Under the pieces are notes generated by a model. The model was not told where the DNA came from. It saw nothing but the letters and a program-made list of their open reading frames with translations, and did not search any database. The translations under genes were made by a program, and so were the position numbers. Below, one piece after another: positions 22,641 through 34,504 of a DNA stretch of 64,000 bases. Origin of the DNA: Lumnitzera littorea. Taxonomy: Eukaryota > Streptophyta > Magnoliopsida > Myrtales > Combretaceae. Location: assembly GCA_024138015.1 (NCBI GenBank), contig JAMXBB010000011.1:82457934-82521933 (forward strand), read 5' to 3'. Position 1 is the stretch's first letter; each line of letters begins with the position of its first letter.

Positions 22641-25020
22641 TCTTAAAATTTGAGGTCTTAAAGATTATAGTAGATACTAACAATTCCACTGACATACTCT
22701 TCCTCTATATGTATGAGAGGATGAAGCAGAAGCTATCGGCAAAAATGAAACCGTACCACCATAATTTGATCAGCTTCAACAGAAGTATGGTCTGAGCTAA
22801 GGGCATCATTACGTTAGACATGGAACTTAGCAATGATAACCATGTAGCACAATGATTTGTAGAGTTTGTTGTGATTGATTGCCCCTCCCCTTACAATGCG
22901 CTCTTACGAAAACCAAGCCTAATGCGTCTAGGGTTATCACATCCTCCCTTCATCTAAAGGCTAGATTTTTTACCTTAACTAAAGTGGGAGTATGTAGATG
23001 TGATCAAAAGCTCTCATGAGAGTTGTACGTCAGAGCGACCAAAGGAGATAGCATTTTGGTCCTAAAAACAAGCCCGTAGGAGAGGTTGGCTAAGAAGGGT
23101 GAGCTCGGAGAGAAAAGAAAAGACGTCCAGATCAAAACTTCACCCGAGAAAACCACAAAAGTCGAGATTGAAACTCCAGCCAAGGTGAAGGATGAAATCA
23201 TTGCCCTCTTGTAGACAAATTCGGATAGGTTCACTTAGTTAGCATCAAACATGCCTAGAATTTCCCCCGATCTAGCAACCCATAGCCTTAACACTGACAC
23301 TACAATGTGGCCTATGAAGCAAAAGAAGAGGCATTTCGCTCCAAAAAGGCAGGCTACAATCAAAGAGGAAGTGTGAAAGCTATTTAAGGTCGACTTTGTG
23401 AAGGAGGAAAAGTACCCAACATAGCTAGCAAACGTGGTATAGGTAAAGAAGAAGAACAGGAAGTGGCGAATGTGCGTCAATTATACCGACCTCAACAAAG
23501 CCTACCTTAAAGACCGTTTTCCCCTCCCAACGATTGATCAGCTCATCGATTCCACATCAGGACATGCCCTGTTGAGCTTTATAGACACCTTCTTAGGGTA
23601 CAACCAAATTAAAATGGACTTGAAGGATGAAGTCCATACCTTCTTCGTCATCAATTACGACACATATTGCTATACCGTAATGCTATTTGGACTGAAGAAC
23701 GCCAAGGCTACATACTAACAAATGGTAACAAAACTGTTTAAGCCTTAGATCGAGTGTAATATGGAGGTATATGTCAACGACATGATCGTCAAGAGCCAGA
23801 AGCCGGTCGATCATGTCAAAGACCTCTAGGAAGCCTTCGACTAAATGTGCATGTACGACATGAAGTTGAACCCTCATAAGTGTGTCTTCAACATTAAATC
23901 TGGCAAGTTCCTTAGCTTTTTGGTAATATAAAGAGGTATCGAGGCCAACCCCAAGAAGATCACTACTATCAGCGAAATGAAGTCTCCAACCTCAGTTTGA
24001 GACGTATAGAAGCTCACTAGCATGATGGCTGCCTTGAGCAGATTAATCTCGAAGAGCGCTAACAAATACGTAGAGTTATTTAAAATCCTAAAAAACCTAA
24101 AGGGTTTTGAATGGACTTCAGAGTATGCTACTGCCTTTCAGCAACTCTAAGACTTCCTCATACACTTTGGAGTGATTGGGTACTCTCTTCTATACTAATT
24201 AGAGCAGAGGGAAGAGAATACAGACCAATATATTATGTTAGCCATATACTGCATGAGACTAAGGTTAGGTACACCTAGGCAAAAAAATTCACCCTGGACA
24301 TCGTTATCATAGTACGACGACTAAGGCCCCACTTCCAGGTGCACCGGGTAATCGTACTTATGGATCAACCGCTGTGCACCATATTGTAGAAACCTGACAT
24401 GTTTGGATAAATGATGAAGTATACAATGGAATTGAGCATGTATGGAATACAGTATCGGCCACGAATGGCTTATAAAGCACAGATGCTAGCTGACTTCATG
24501 GCAAAGTATATAGGAGAGGAGCAAGCACCATTAGGCAAAGACAAACCAGTGTGGACTCTCCACGTCAATGGATCATCCACCTCGGAGGGTAGAAGCACGA
24601 GCCTTATTCTGACCGGCCCACATGAGGTCACCTTCTGCTACACCCTTAAGTTTGGATTCGCTTCTAGTAACAATGAATCCAAATATAAGGTGCTTATCGC
24701 AAGTCTTAAGCTAACTAGGGACATTGGTACTAAGCATTTACAGATCTTCTTGAATTCCATGCTTATCATCCAGTAAGTCCAAGGCGAATACGAGGCTAAG
24801 GACGACACTATGGCTAAGTACCTTGAAAAAGTGAAGAGCCTCCTAGTAGAATTCCCTTTACAGGACATCAAGAACATCCCTCCAACTAGAGAATTCAATA
24901 GCAAATTGGCTATCCAAGCTCGCCTCCATTGGTATACAAAAGCCCGAGGTGAAGGATAACAAATCCTGCATAGAGTACTTACCCAAAAAAAGTATTACTT
25001 CAAGCTCGGCTGAAGTTTTG
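22641..25020 (+). pseudogene. B1 pol, protease-reverse transcriptase-two RNase H domains (broken)
   Basis: Protease: IIVDTNNSTDILF at about 22666-22704, the Tat-type active site. Reverse transcriptase: MCVNYTDLNKAY at 23470, FPLPTIDQLIDSTSGHALL, FLGYNQIKMD, then MEVYVNDMIVKS at 23761-23796. The catalytic YVDD is YVND here (GAC to AAC at 23776), which would abolish activity. The classical RNase H follows to about 24500. A second, additional RNase H domain begins at VWTLHVNGSS (about 24549) and continues through SNNESKYKVLIASLKL, a Tat-lineage hallmark. Stops occur throughout; the longest open piece is 24411-24776. Confidence 0.85.
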
Positions 25021-25985
25021 GAATTGACTACAATAGTAAGGGGAATTAGCCTCCGACTGCATCTAAGCCAAGGCAAACCCGTCCAAAGCCAAGGGCCGAT
25101 CAATGCTTACCGAGGTCAAGCTAAAGCTAGAAGGATAAAAGGAAGAAAAATAACCACTCGGTAACAAGTTTACTGTCAACCGAGTAGTCAAGAGACCATG
25201 TTGCTAAGAATGGGATCCACTTAGTACAGTACAGAGAGACTATTACCGATTAACTATAGAACTTGGTGTCTCAACCAAGCCATGCGAGACTTTAGGGACT
25301 CCTTCCCAAACTCGTACATCTAACTACCAACCCCATCCAATTCAAATACTACTCCTTCCAGGACATGCTAAGTGACTACATGCCGACTTTCCCTATAAAA
25401 TGTATAGTTTTGTATTCTTATACATGTTTTTTTATATTTTATTTATGGGACCAATACTTTAGGGCTTGAGGCCTTGTACATCATTTATAGTTTTGTCACT
25501 GGGGTTTACGACTTGCTATAAATAGCAACATTTGTAAACAACAAAGGAGGACAGATCATACATTAATAGATAGAAAAAGTATATTCCTGCATTTTGGAAT
25601 CTTCCTCTTTTAAGCAAGGCTACTCTTAAGTTAGCATTATCGAATTATTATGTGTAGATCAAACTCTTTAATCGTTCTTGTGTTCTTATCGTTCTTATGT
25701 TCTTATCAATCTTACTCTCAAGATTATAATGAACCCCTTTCATTTGAGCAACTTAGTAAGTCGCATCTAACCTTTCATTTAAAACCTTAAGCAACATTTG
25801 GTGTTCTTAAGTCGTATTAAACCCTATTTCGAGCTCAAACTCTTGATTGTGTTTGTGTTTTGGTGTGTAAAATCCATTCACATTTACCGTCAAAACCAAC
25901 CCATTTTACTTCCTGTTCTTCATACCTGTTTGAACCTAGATTGCCTTCATTCTTAGTCCCGAAATCTGCTACCATACACACATAC
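25021..25985 (+). mobile_element. LTR-like insertion inside B1 pol
   Basis: B2 is continuous from RNase H to integrase near 51440-51470, but B1 has about 0.96 kb extra here. The insert is non-coding and contains a promoter-like TATAAATA at 25517-25524, then a leader-like stretch with repeated GTTCTTATCGTTC words. It looks like a solo LTR of a third family. Boundaries are approximate and no target duplication was resolved. Confidence 0.5.
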
Positions 25986-27246
25986 GCATCATATAGCACC
26001 AGAGCTGAGCTAGATAGATCCCATTTAAAGTTATTTAGAGTAAGGCACGCTCTTAGAAGATAGGAGGAAGGCAATGAAGCTCCAGTATTACGCCACTAAC
26101 TATACGTTGGTCGACAACATCTTGTATCACGAAGGAGTCAGCCTCCCCTTACTTCAATGCCTTTAAGAAGGGGAAGGGTTGCGTATCATGGAAGAGCTAC
26201 ACACTGGAGTGTACAACAACAATATTCAGTCCAAAGCCCTTTACCTCCGAACGCTATGACTCAAATATTACTGGCTCACCATGAGGTAAGATGCAATAGC
26301 CGTAGTCCAAAAGTGCCCACAGTACTAAAAGCACGCCCCAATCAATCATACACCTAGCACCACCCTCCAACCCCTAACGAGCCCATGGTCGTTTGTACAA
26401 TGGAGGATTGATATTCTTGGTGCCTTCCCAAAAGCTTTGGAAGGACGACAATTCAGAATTGTTGCCATCGATTACTTCACAAAGTGGATTAAGGCTAAAG
26501 CAGCTGCTAGGATTATGGAGAGAAGTGTTGAATCTTTCGTTAGAAACAACATTCTCTCCTGGTTCAAGGTCCCCTATGCTCTCATTATGGACAATAACCG
26601 ATAGTTCGATAACCCTAAGTTCAGGGAGTTCTACACTAAGCACCATATCACCTCGCACTTTACCTCGATTGCCTACCCCCAATCAAACGGACAGGAAGAG
26701 GCAACCAATCAAATCATCTTGGATAGCCTGAAGAAGCCTATGGACCGATCTTAGGGTGCCTGGGCCAACGAACTATCCAATATCTTATGGGGGTATAGGA
26801 CTACCCACCATACTTCTAGGGGCAAGACCCCCTTTGACCTAGCTTTCATGTCGGAAGCAGTCCTCCCCATCAAACTTGAGCTTCCTAATATTCGAACTCA
26901 AAGTTTCAACTCTACCTTTAACAAATCACTGTTGCAAGCTAGTGTCGATACCATCAAGGAAATCAGAGATCTTATTGTTGTTCAGGTAACTGCATACCAA
27001 CATCGGGCTACCCGGTATTACGATCAGAAGGTCAGACACAAAGAGTTCAAGGTCAACGGCTTAATGTGTCAAAAGCTAGAAGCCACAAGTTTGGACGAAA
27101 GGTAAGGCAAGTTGGCCCCCAATTAGGAAGACTCGGTCAGAGTCAAGGAAAGATTGGGCAATGGAGCATACACATTGGAAAAACCGGATGGTGACCTCAT
27201 CTTGTGCACATGGAATGCTGATAATCTTCGGCTTTATTTTGATTAG
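25986..27246 (+). pseudogene. B1 pol, integrase (broken)
   Basis: After a short zinc-binding region (26080-26330), the catalytic core reads WRIDILGAFPKA at about 26402, IDYFTKWIKAKAA, LIMDNN at about 26581 and QSNGQEEATNQ at about 26680. The D, D and E of the DDE triad are therefore still visible. The C-terminal part includes GYRTTHHTS, TPFDLAF, RHKEFKVNG and a closing ADNLRLYFD before TAG at 27244-27246, exactly the end used by Tat-type pol proteins and by B2. In-frame stops (for example where Gln is expected after MDNNR) and indels inactivate it. Confidence 0.85.
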
Positions 27247-27388
27247 CATTCTGTTATGTACATTTTTTCCAGAACGATGAAATAAAAAATTTGGTTTTAT
27301 AATTGATTGTTTATCTCTCTCTCTCTCTCACTCCCCTTCTTTCTTTTTCCACCCAAGCCTTTAAAGAGACATATGGATCATTCATCGA

Positions 27389-27815
27389 GCAGGTTGAAAT
27401 GCCATTAACCTGACCCCACGGGTAAACTCGGCAAGGAGAAACACCCTTTGCATAGAGGAACTCCCCCCTATCAGGTAGGTCAAAATGCCACCGACCTAAC
27501 CCCTCAAGTAACCTCAACAAGGGGAAGCACCTCTTGCACAAAGGAACTCCCCCTTACTAAGCAGGTCAGAATGCCACTATCCTGACTCCTTTGGGTAACT
27601 TCACCAAAGGGAAACACCCCTTATACAGAGGAACTCTCTTCTACCGAGCAGTTCAAAACACTACTGACTTAACCCCCTTTAGGTAATCTCGCCAAGGGGA
27701 AACACCCTTTACATAGAGTAACTCCCTCCTACTTAGCAGGACAGAACGTTATTAACCTGCCCCCCACGATTAACCTCAGCAAAGGTAAACTCCCCTTGCG
27801 TAGAGGAATTCCTAT
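27389..27815 (+). repeat. Tandem array of ~87-bp units in the B1 3' region (five units)
   Basis: Units begin with GCAGGTYRRAAYGCC-like words at 27389, 27475, 27561, 27648 and 27736 (spacing 86-88 bp). Each contains a GGAAACACCC(C/T)TT and GAGGAACTCC segment. The related array in B2 has three units. It lies just after pol and before the end of the antisense gene. Confidence 0.85.
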
Positions 27816-29007
27816 ACAAATATACTCAAAAGGTAAAGAAAAAGCAAGCGTATAAAGTGGACGTTTCAAAAATCCATTGATTGATTGTTAGATTACACAA
27901 TAAAGGCTAACATCCCAGCCCGACCTACACATATTTCAAAAAAAAAAAGATAAGCACACTATCTTCTTAGATTAGCTAACTCTGGTAACTTAAAAAAATC
28001 CAAGGCCTCAATCTGTTCGAAGCGCTGATCTGTTGGTGCTTCAGGCAACATGCCTTAACATGGAGTAAGGGATGAAGGATGCGAACAAGGAGCAGTAGGA
28101 AGATCACCTAGAGATGGATTGTCTTGAGGAACTACTTAGGAGACAACCTCCTGTTGGGCTGCTAGGGCAGAAGTGGATATATAAGCACCTTGCCCAAACC
28201 TAGTAACAGAGGAAACGCCTACAACTTCGATGGCCGCTTAGGCAACCTCCATTTTACGCACCGGGGCTTCCCTTTCTCGTTGAAGGTTAAGGAATCCAAA
28301 AAGTTGAGGAAGCTTAGATCAAGACTCAGATAACAGGAGAGAACCTCCTTCTTCATGTAGCATGTAGAGTCCGTAGTCGAGTCTTCCAGCTCATCCAACC
28401 ACTCTTTAATCTTCTGATAGTCAGCGATTGCCTTTTTAGTGATAGCATCACTAAGGACCTCCCCACTCTCCATTTTAGAGATGATCTCCTCGATCTCCAA
28501 AACCTTCTCTCACAGCTGTTGGACCTACTGCTCTAACCCAACCTTCAAACCAGTCAGCACCAGCGAAGTGACTTTAACACCTTCGCATTCGGACACTTTC
28601 ATTGCCAGCTCGGTTTACAACCTAGCCACCGACACCCTCAGCTCGGTATTCTCCTTTTTCAGTCAAGCCCTGGCTTAGCCCTCCTCTTCCAGCCTCTGAG
28701 AGAGGCAAGCCTTCATCTTCTACTCATCCTCCAACCAAGCCTTCAGGTCATCGGCCTTCTTGGTCGCTTTCTCAACATTATCTCTTTCCCACTCCACATC
28801 CTTTAGCCTTACCTAAAGCCTTGCCACCTGCAAATAAGAGCGATGCAGGTACCTATTAGCCTTAAAGAATTTTTTCATGTACTTGTTAGTAGAAGTCTCT
28901 ATCTCCTACAAGTACTTCTTATTCTAACATAATACCTTCCTAAAGCCCTTTACCTTTTTTCGGGTGCCATCAAACTTGTTCAATGAAAGCAACACCTGAT
29001 CGTAGTA

Positions 29008-29072
29008 CTACAAATTGAAAACAAAGGCCACCATTAACTCAATAACAAAGTAAAGAACAAAGACTTACTTAC
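29008..29072 (-). other. Intron 2 of the B1 antisense gene
   Basis: On the minus strand the sequence is GCG|GTAAGTAAG ... TTTGTAG|TACTACGATC: canonical GT-AG ends, 65 bp, with an almost ideal plant donor. The matching place in B2 (54555-54641) has GTGAGTTTG and TTATAG ends before the related exon start TACCATGG. Confidence 0.6.
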
Positions 29073-29891
29073 CGCATCAGTGTACTCAAGTGGCCTACTA
29101 TCTCCATGAGGTTGTCCCCACCTTCCTTAGAGAGCCCCTCGATAATAACCTAGTCACTAGGGGTGTAAGACCCCATAGAAGCCTGATAGCTGAGAGTCCA
29201 GTGCTGCAACGTTAGATCATTAGCTCGGACCCCTCACTTCGGCTTCAAGAGCTTCCCCTTAGCCCCTTTCATCTCCCCTCAGGAACTCTTCATCTTGGGA
29301 GGAGTATGGCACCTCTTAGAACGAGTCCAACCCGATCCCCATCAACCTAAAGTTGTTCAGGATGTCAAAAAATTCGTCCCTCAGGTCATCAACACATTTG
29401 TAGGGATGGGCCATAGGCCACTCGTTCCCTTTCCCCTAGCTTAGAGGCACCTTTGCTAGGGCTTTCTATTTCTTAGCTCCGGGACCTACTACTCCGACCA
29501 TTTCAGGAACCTTATGCTTTTAGCTGACCATGTAAGGAAGGGCAACTCCCTCAGCCATCCCCTCTTCGTTTGCCTGCGGAAAGGAAACCATCTGAACATC
29601 AGGCCCCTTTGCGTCAAGGCCTTCATCCCCTACAAGAATAGGTTCGATGGAAAAGGATGAGGGTAGGAGCAAGTAGAGCCATACCCAAAGGCTCTGCATC
29701 AAGGGGCTCATCCCGAATGCTGATGGGAATCCCCTAAGGAGCAAACCTTGGTCATGCCCTGCTGGTCTCCCCAAGCCCTGGCTTCGACCGTACTACCTTG
29801 CCCTTCAACTAATCTGCCCTAGTTCTCGCCTAACGACAGCTCATCAGCTTATCCACAAAGGGACGAGGCATCCTTGCAACCAAATTTTTAC

Positions 29892-29970
29892 CTGTAAGAA
29901 ATTTAATTGGAAGTTAGAAAAGGAAAAACAAAAAAAAAAAAAAGAAGAAACCAAAAGAAACTACTACTAC
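29892..29970 (-). other. Intron 1 of the B1 antisense gene
   Basis: On the minus strand the sequence is GTCAATG|GTAGTAGTAG ... TTTCTTACAG|GTAAAAATTTGG, 79 bp, pyrimidine-rich before the acceptor. B2 has GTACTTAG ... CTTTACAG|GCGAAAAG at the matching place (55492-55544). Confidence 0.55.
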
Positions 29971-30276
29971 CATTGACAAAATAACACCGTAATCGGCATG
30001 ACCAAGGAGGCCCTCCCATCCTACAAGCGCCAGATGAAGCACCTTAACACTGATACAATAGATAGGCGTGTAGAACGAACCTATACCTTTGGCCCATTTC
30101 TCTACTACAGCTTTCTTCATATTGAGGAAGAGTTCAGAGATCGGATACTGGAAATACCTCTCTACAGTCTCCGCAACATTAATCTCCTAGCCGTGTCTCG
30201 ATGCCATGAAGGTCAAGATCTCTTAGGCAGCCTTAGTGTCACTAAGACCAAGCCCCTTCTCACCCCTAATTCGGAT

Positions 30277-31151
30277 TGATGGGAATCAAGCTACGAGACC
30301 CCTGACTCGCAGCCGAACCTAAGGATTAGAGGGGCTGGCATTACGAATCCTTATATTCCAACCAACCCCTATCAAGGTCGAATACTTCCCTGCCAAGGCC
30401 AAACACTTCCTTACCGAGTCATCTTTATGGCCATGCCGTATGACCACCCATTATTCTGTGGTATGCCGAGTTGATGATTATGCTCTGTTGCTGAGTCGAC
30501 CTATCACTCGGCATCATCCTTGCCAAGAAGCCGAGAGATAGAGAATCTAGACTGATTAAGCCATCCTTGCTCGAATAAGCCCATCTGTCTGTACTTTTTG
30601 TCTACATCTCCTGACAACCTTACCAATGCAGCATCACCACGTATACAGTATTGTATGTAAAATCTATAGCACCAATAATTATTTTTCTTGTATATTTATT
30701 TTTACTCTTATGTATCATGTACATTGCTTCTTTAGGAAATGTCCTTATTATCTTTTCCCTTTAGGCAAGTTGCCTTAACTTATAAGTATAAATACCCTTG
30801 TACTTGTAGCTATAAAAGATTAAATTACCTTAAATACACTTGAATACTTTCTTCCTTGCGTAAGCACTGTTGTTTACTCTTGACATCATTCTTATCCTTT
30901 TCCTTAAGCAAGGTTGGGTGGCAAATAAACTTATTAGACCAATTCGTATATCATATCAAATTGTGCTGTAAGTCCTCAAAAGTTCCATTGGTGCGTCATA
31001 TCCTTTGGAGCTGTTCGTGGGTTTTGCTTACTATTTTCATTCTTCATTTTTCACCCTTTCCTACCTTTCCCCATTAACCCTTTCGAGCTTTCTACAAGCT
31101 TGGACCCATTCTGTAACTACCTTTGTCTATTCTTGGTTATAGTTCACGACA
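30277..31151 (+). repeat. 5' LTR of A2
   Basis: 875 bp, starting TGATGGGAATC and ending CGACA. It aligns along its length with 37046-37901. TATA-like TATAAATACCC occurs near 30785-30795. Confidence 0.9.
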
Positions 31152-31154
31152 TCT

Positions 31155-31166
31155 TGGTATCAGAGC
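31155..31166 (+). other. Primer binding site of A2 (initiator tRNA-Met)
   Basis: TGGTATCAGAGC follows the LTR after TCT and matches the complement of the 3' end of plant initiator tRNA-Met exactly. Confidence 0.9.
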
Positions 31167-31324
31167 AAAGGTTTTGTATGAGCTGTAGTTAGTTCTTCTC
31201 GAGTTCTGTTATACTCTATTTTGCATGTGAGAAATAGAGTAAGTTACTGTGTTCATTTGACTACTGTATTATTAGTTGTTCACTTTCTAAAGTGTTTGTT
31301 TGAATTTTGAATCTGTGAGGAAAA

Positions 31325-32630
31325 ATGACCGACCTAAGTATGAATGTTAGTGCTGGTGATGACAGTGGAGTTGTTCACCATAGACGGCAATCTCAAGGAA
31401 CTCCTAAAATCACTGACAAAAGACTTAATGAGGAAGCTAATCTCTTGGTAGATTTGACCTAAGCTATTCATGCACTGTCTTACCGACCCACTAAGGCTAT
31501 GTAAAACACTCTATAAGCTGCTCAACTTGCTAGAGGTTAGAACCCAGCTTGACCAGTTTAAGGTAAAGGAGTTAGCGAACGAGTAAGGTGAAGGATAGAC
31601 CTAAGAGAGCTTAATGAGGAAGAAGAAGAGTATTTTAAAAAGGAGCGTGTACGAGTCCTTAAAGCATCCGACCATGTAAAGCTTTAGATTCCAAGTTTCA
31701 ATAGATTTAGGAATGCTGACAAGTATATGGATTAAGAAGAAAAGGTGGAGCGTGTGTTTAATTACTATCAATATGAGGATTATGAGAAAGTGAGGATTAC
31801 TGCTGTTGAATTCTCTAGATATGCTGCCATGTGGTGGAAGAATTTTTAGGCCATGAGAAAAATAGAGGGATACCAAAAGATTAACACCTGGCTCGAGATA
31901 AAGAGAGTGTTCAAAAATATATTCATGCTGGAAACATATCTCCAAGATACTTTTACTTGGCTTTAGGAGCTGAGACAAGGAGGCCAAACTGTTGATAAGT
32001 ATGTTCAAGAATTCCAAATGCTTATGATACAATACGCAATGGAGGAACCACTAGCCTGAACAATCTCAAGATTTGTTACTGGATTGAGAGGAGATATCTG
32101 AGACATTGTGGAGCTCTAACGATTTGATACAATGGATGAAGCTATTAGGATTGCCCAACGAATAGAGAGGCAAAGAAGGAGTCGAGTAACGACCAGAATG
32201 CTGACTAGTCGACTAGGACAGGCAAGTCATTGAGCCCAGTCTAATATTGAGCCAAGCAAAAGAGTTGATGTCAGAGCCGAGCAAAAAGGTCAACCTGATG
32301 GTGAAGTGCTGACCCAAACGTATGAGAAAGGGCAAGGTTCTGGCAAAAAGACGAGCCGGATCAAGTACTTCAAGTATCAAGGGTTTGGATATATGGCTGC
32401 TCAATACCTGAACCGAAGGATGATGGTCATTAAGGGAGACATCCCGAAGTTAGAAGTAGAGAGTACGGATGAGGAACCCGAGGAGGAGGAGGATCCTGTT
32501 GAAGAAGAAAATGTCGAAAAAGAATTGATTGAGGAGGACATGTTTCTCGAGGACTTAGACTAGTTAGTCATGGTTGTTTGGCGCACTATGAGCATGGAAC
32601 CCTACGAGAGGAGGAGCAGAGAGAGAATTT
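31325..32630 (+). pseudogene. A2 gag pseudogene
   Basis: Starts at the ATG matching A1. The capsid region has WWKNF at about 31838, EIKRVFKN-type and 'VELxRFD' segments, with several stops. The nucleocapsid zinc knuckle (32366-32407) reads YFKYQGFGYMAAQY: all four metal ligands (C, C, H, C) have become Tyr, each by one transition. An acidic stretch near 32465-32560 follows. The frame continues into protease. Confidence 0.8.
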
Positions 32631-34504
32631 GTTTCATACCACTTGCAAGGTGAATGATCAAATGTGTGCTTTCATTGTAGATAGTGGAAGTTGCACTAAT
32701 ATAGCATCGACCGATCTTTTTTCGAAACTGAAGCTACAAGATGTTGCACATCTAGGCCATACAAGTTACACTGATTGAGTGAGAAAGAAGCATTAAATGT
32801 CACTCGATAAATATTGCTACTGATCACTATAGGGAGTTACTCTGATCAGATCCTTTACGACGTATTACCAATGTGTGCTTCCCACGTGTTGTTGAGTAGG
32901 CTGTGATTGTTTGACAAGAAAGTTATACATAATAGCTATAGGAATACGTATATGTTTGAAAAGGATGACCGAAAGATCACTTTGAATTCGATGCTGCCAA
33001 GAGAAGTTCACAAGCTACAAACGAAACTCACTTGCGGATCGAAGAAAGCTCTAATGATGAGTAGAGCCAATCTCTGAGAGGCCATCAATGCTGACAAGCC
33101 AACCCTATTGTTGGTCAGGTAACTATTGGAAATGAAAGAGCGGGGTGAGCTCCCCCAAGAAATCAAGGAGTTGCTAGATGATTATGCCGACCTATTCCTA
33201 AAGTTACCTAAGGGCTTGCTCCTAACTCAAAGCATAGAGTACTTCATTGACCTAGTATCCGATGCTGCACTGCTTAATAAGCTAGCTTATCGAATGAATC
33301 CTGAGTAGGCTTCTGAACTCTAACGTTAAGTCAATGAGTTATTGGAGAGAGGTTATATAAGAGAGAGTCTCAACCCTTATCCTATGCCTGCACTTCTAAT
33401 GCCGAAGAAGGATGAAACTTGGCGGATGTATATTGACAGCCAAGTCGTGAACAAAAGCATGATCAAATACAGGTATCCGATCCGGAGGTTAAAAGACATG
33501 TTGGATGAAAAAAGTAGAGCCAAGATTTTCAGCAAGATTAATCTCAAGTCTGGCTACTATCAAATCCGCATGAGGTCAGGAAATGAGTAGAAGACTGCGT
33601 TCAAGACTCGACTTAGACTTTATGAGTAGATGGTCATGCCCTTCGGCTTGTTAAATGTCCCAAGCACTTTCATAAGACTTATGAACCATATGCTGAGACA
33701 TCTTATTAGGAAGTGTGTCATGGTGTACTTTGACGACATCCCAGTCTACAGTGCTAACATGTTAAGTCACTGTAAACATCTTAGAGCAGTCTTGAATATC
33801 TTTCGTACTAAGAGACTATTTGGTAACTTGAAGAAATATTGATTTTTTCAGAAGGAAGTGATATTCTTGGGATATGTAATCAGTAGAGGAGGCTTGCAAG
33901 TTGATGATGAGAAGATCAAAACAATTGTCGAGTGGCTGACTCCTACTACTTGTGCCAATGTAAGCAGTTTCCATAGATTGACTTCGTTTTATAAAAGGTT
34001 TATCAGGAATTTCAGTACCATCACCGCACCACTTACCAAGCTAACAAGGAAAAGCACCGATTTTCAATGGGGAGAAAGGGAGGAGAGGAGTTTTGCCGAC
34101 GTAAAAGAAAGATTTACCTCCATTCTGATATTAGTACTACCTGACTTTAACAAAATTTTTTAGCTAGAATGCAACGCATCAGGTGTTGGAATAGGTGCTA
34201 TCCTGATGCAAGAAGGTTAACCAATTGCCTTCCATAGTAAGAATCTCCAAGAACCACTACTGAACTACTCCGTATATGACAAGGAACTTTTGTTACTGAT
34301 TCGAGCAATACAAGTGTGGCAACATTACTTATTGCCGAGAGAATTTATCATATATATTAACTATGAATCGCTGGGGTACCTCCGAAGTTAGACCAAGTTG
34401 TCAAAGCGGTAAGTGAAATGGGTTGAATTCCTTGAAGGGTTCAATTCTATGATAAAGTATAAGCAAAGAAAGAGCAATGTAGTTGTAGATGCTCTTTCGA
34501 GGAG
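32631..34504 (+). pseudogene. A2 pol, protease-reverse transcriptase-RNase H (broken)
   Basis: Protease has an intact VDSGSCTN active site at about 32678. Reverse transcriptase runs from about 33120 to 33960 with KDETWRMYIDS, INLKSGYYQIRM, MPFGLLN and the catalytic YFDD at 33726-33737. RNase H runs from about 34130 to 34504 with LECNASGVGIGAILMQE, YDKELL and the closing ADALSR-like VDALSR. Stops replace Trp before MPFG (TAG) and Gln/Trp elsewhere. The frame is cut by the insertion at 34505. Confidence 0.85.

Larger units (their letters stand above)
27959..30276 (-). pseudogene. B1 antisense gene, middle and C-terminal part (coiled-coil protein)
   Basis: Read on the minus strand, this is the downstream part of the extra gene between pol and the 3' LTR; the N-terminal part is at 37902-38650, separated by A2. 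It covers the end of exon 1 (to about 29971), exon 2 (29891-29073) and exon 3 (29007-27959). Exon 1 keeps KKAVVEKWAKGIGSFYTP. Exon 2 ends in QASMGSYTPSD...EIVGHLSTLM. Exon 3 is rich in Lys/Glu/Leu heptads and includes EIEEIISKMESGEVLSDA at about 28500, which fits a coiled coil, and ends ALDFFKLPELANLRR at TAG 27959-27961. B2 has the same order and the same C-terminal motif. Frameshifts and stops show decay. Confidence 0.65.

Noticed and set aside
27300..27330. Short CT run (TCTCTCTCTCTCTC) considered as a promoter-linked tract
   Set aside because: It lies in the 3' region of B1 with no gene start nearby.
31601..32032. 143-aa minus-strand frame opposite A2 gag
   Set aside because: It is the complement of gag codons and has no equivalent in A1.
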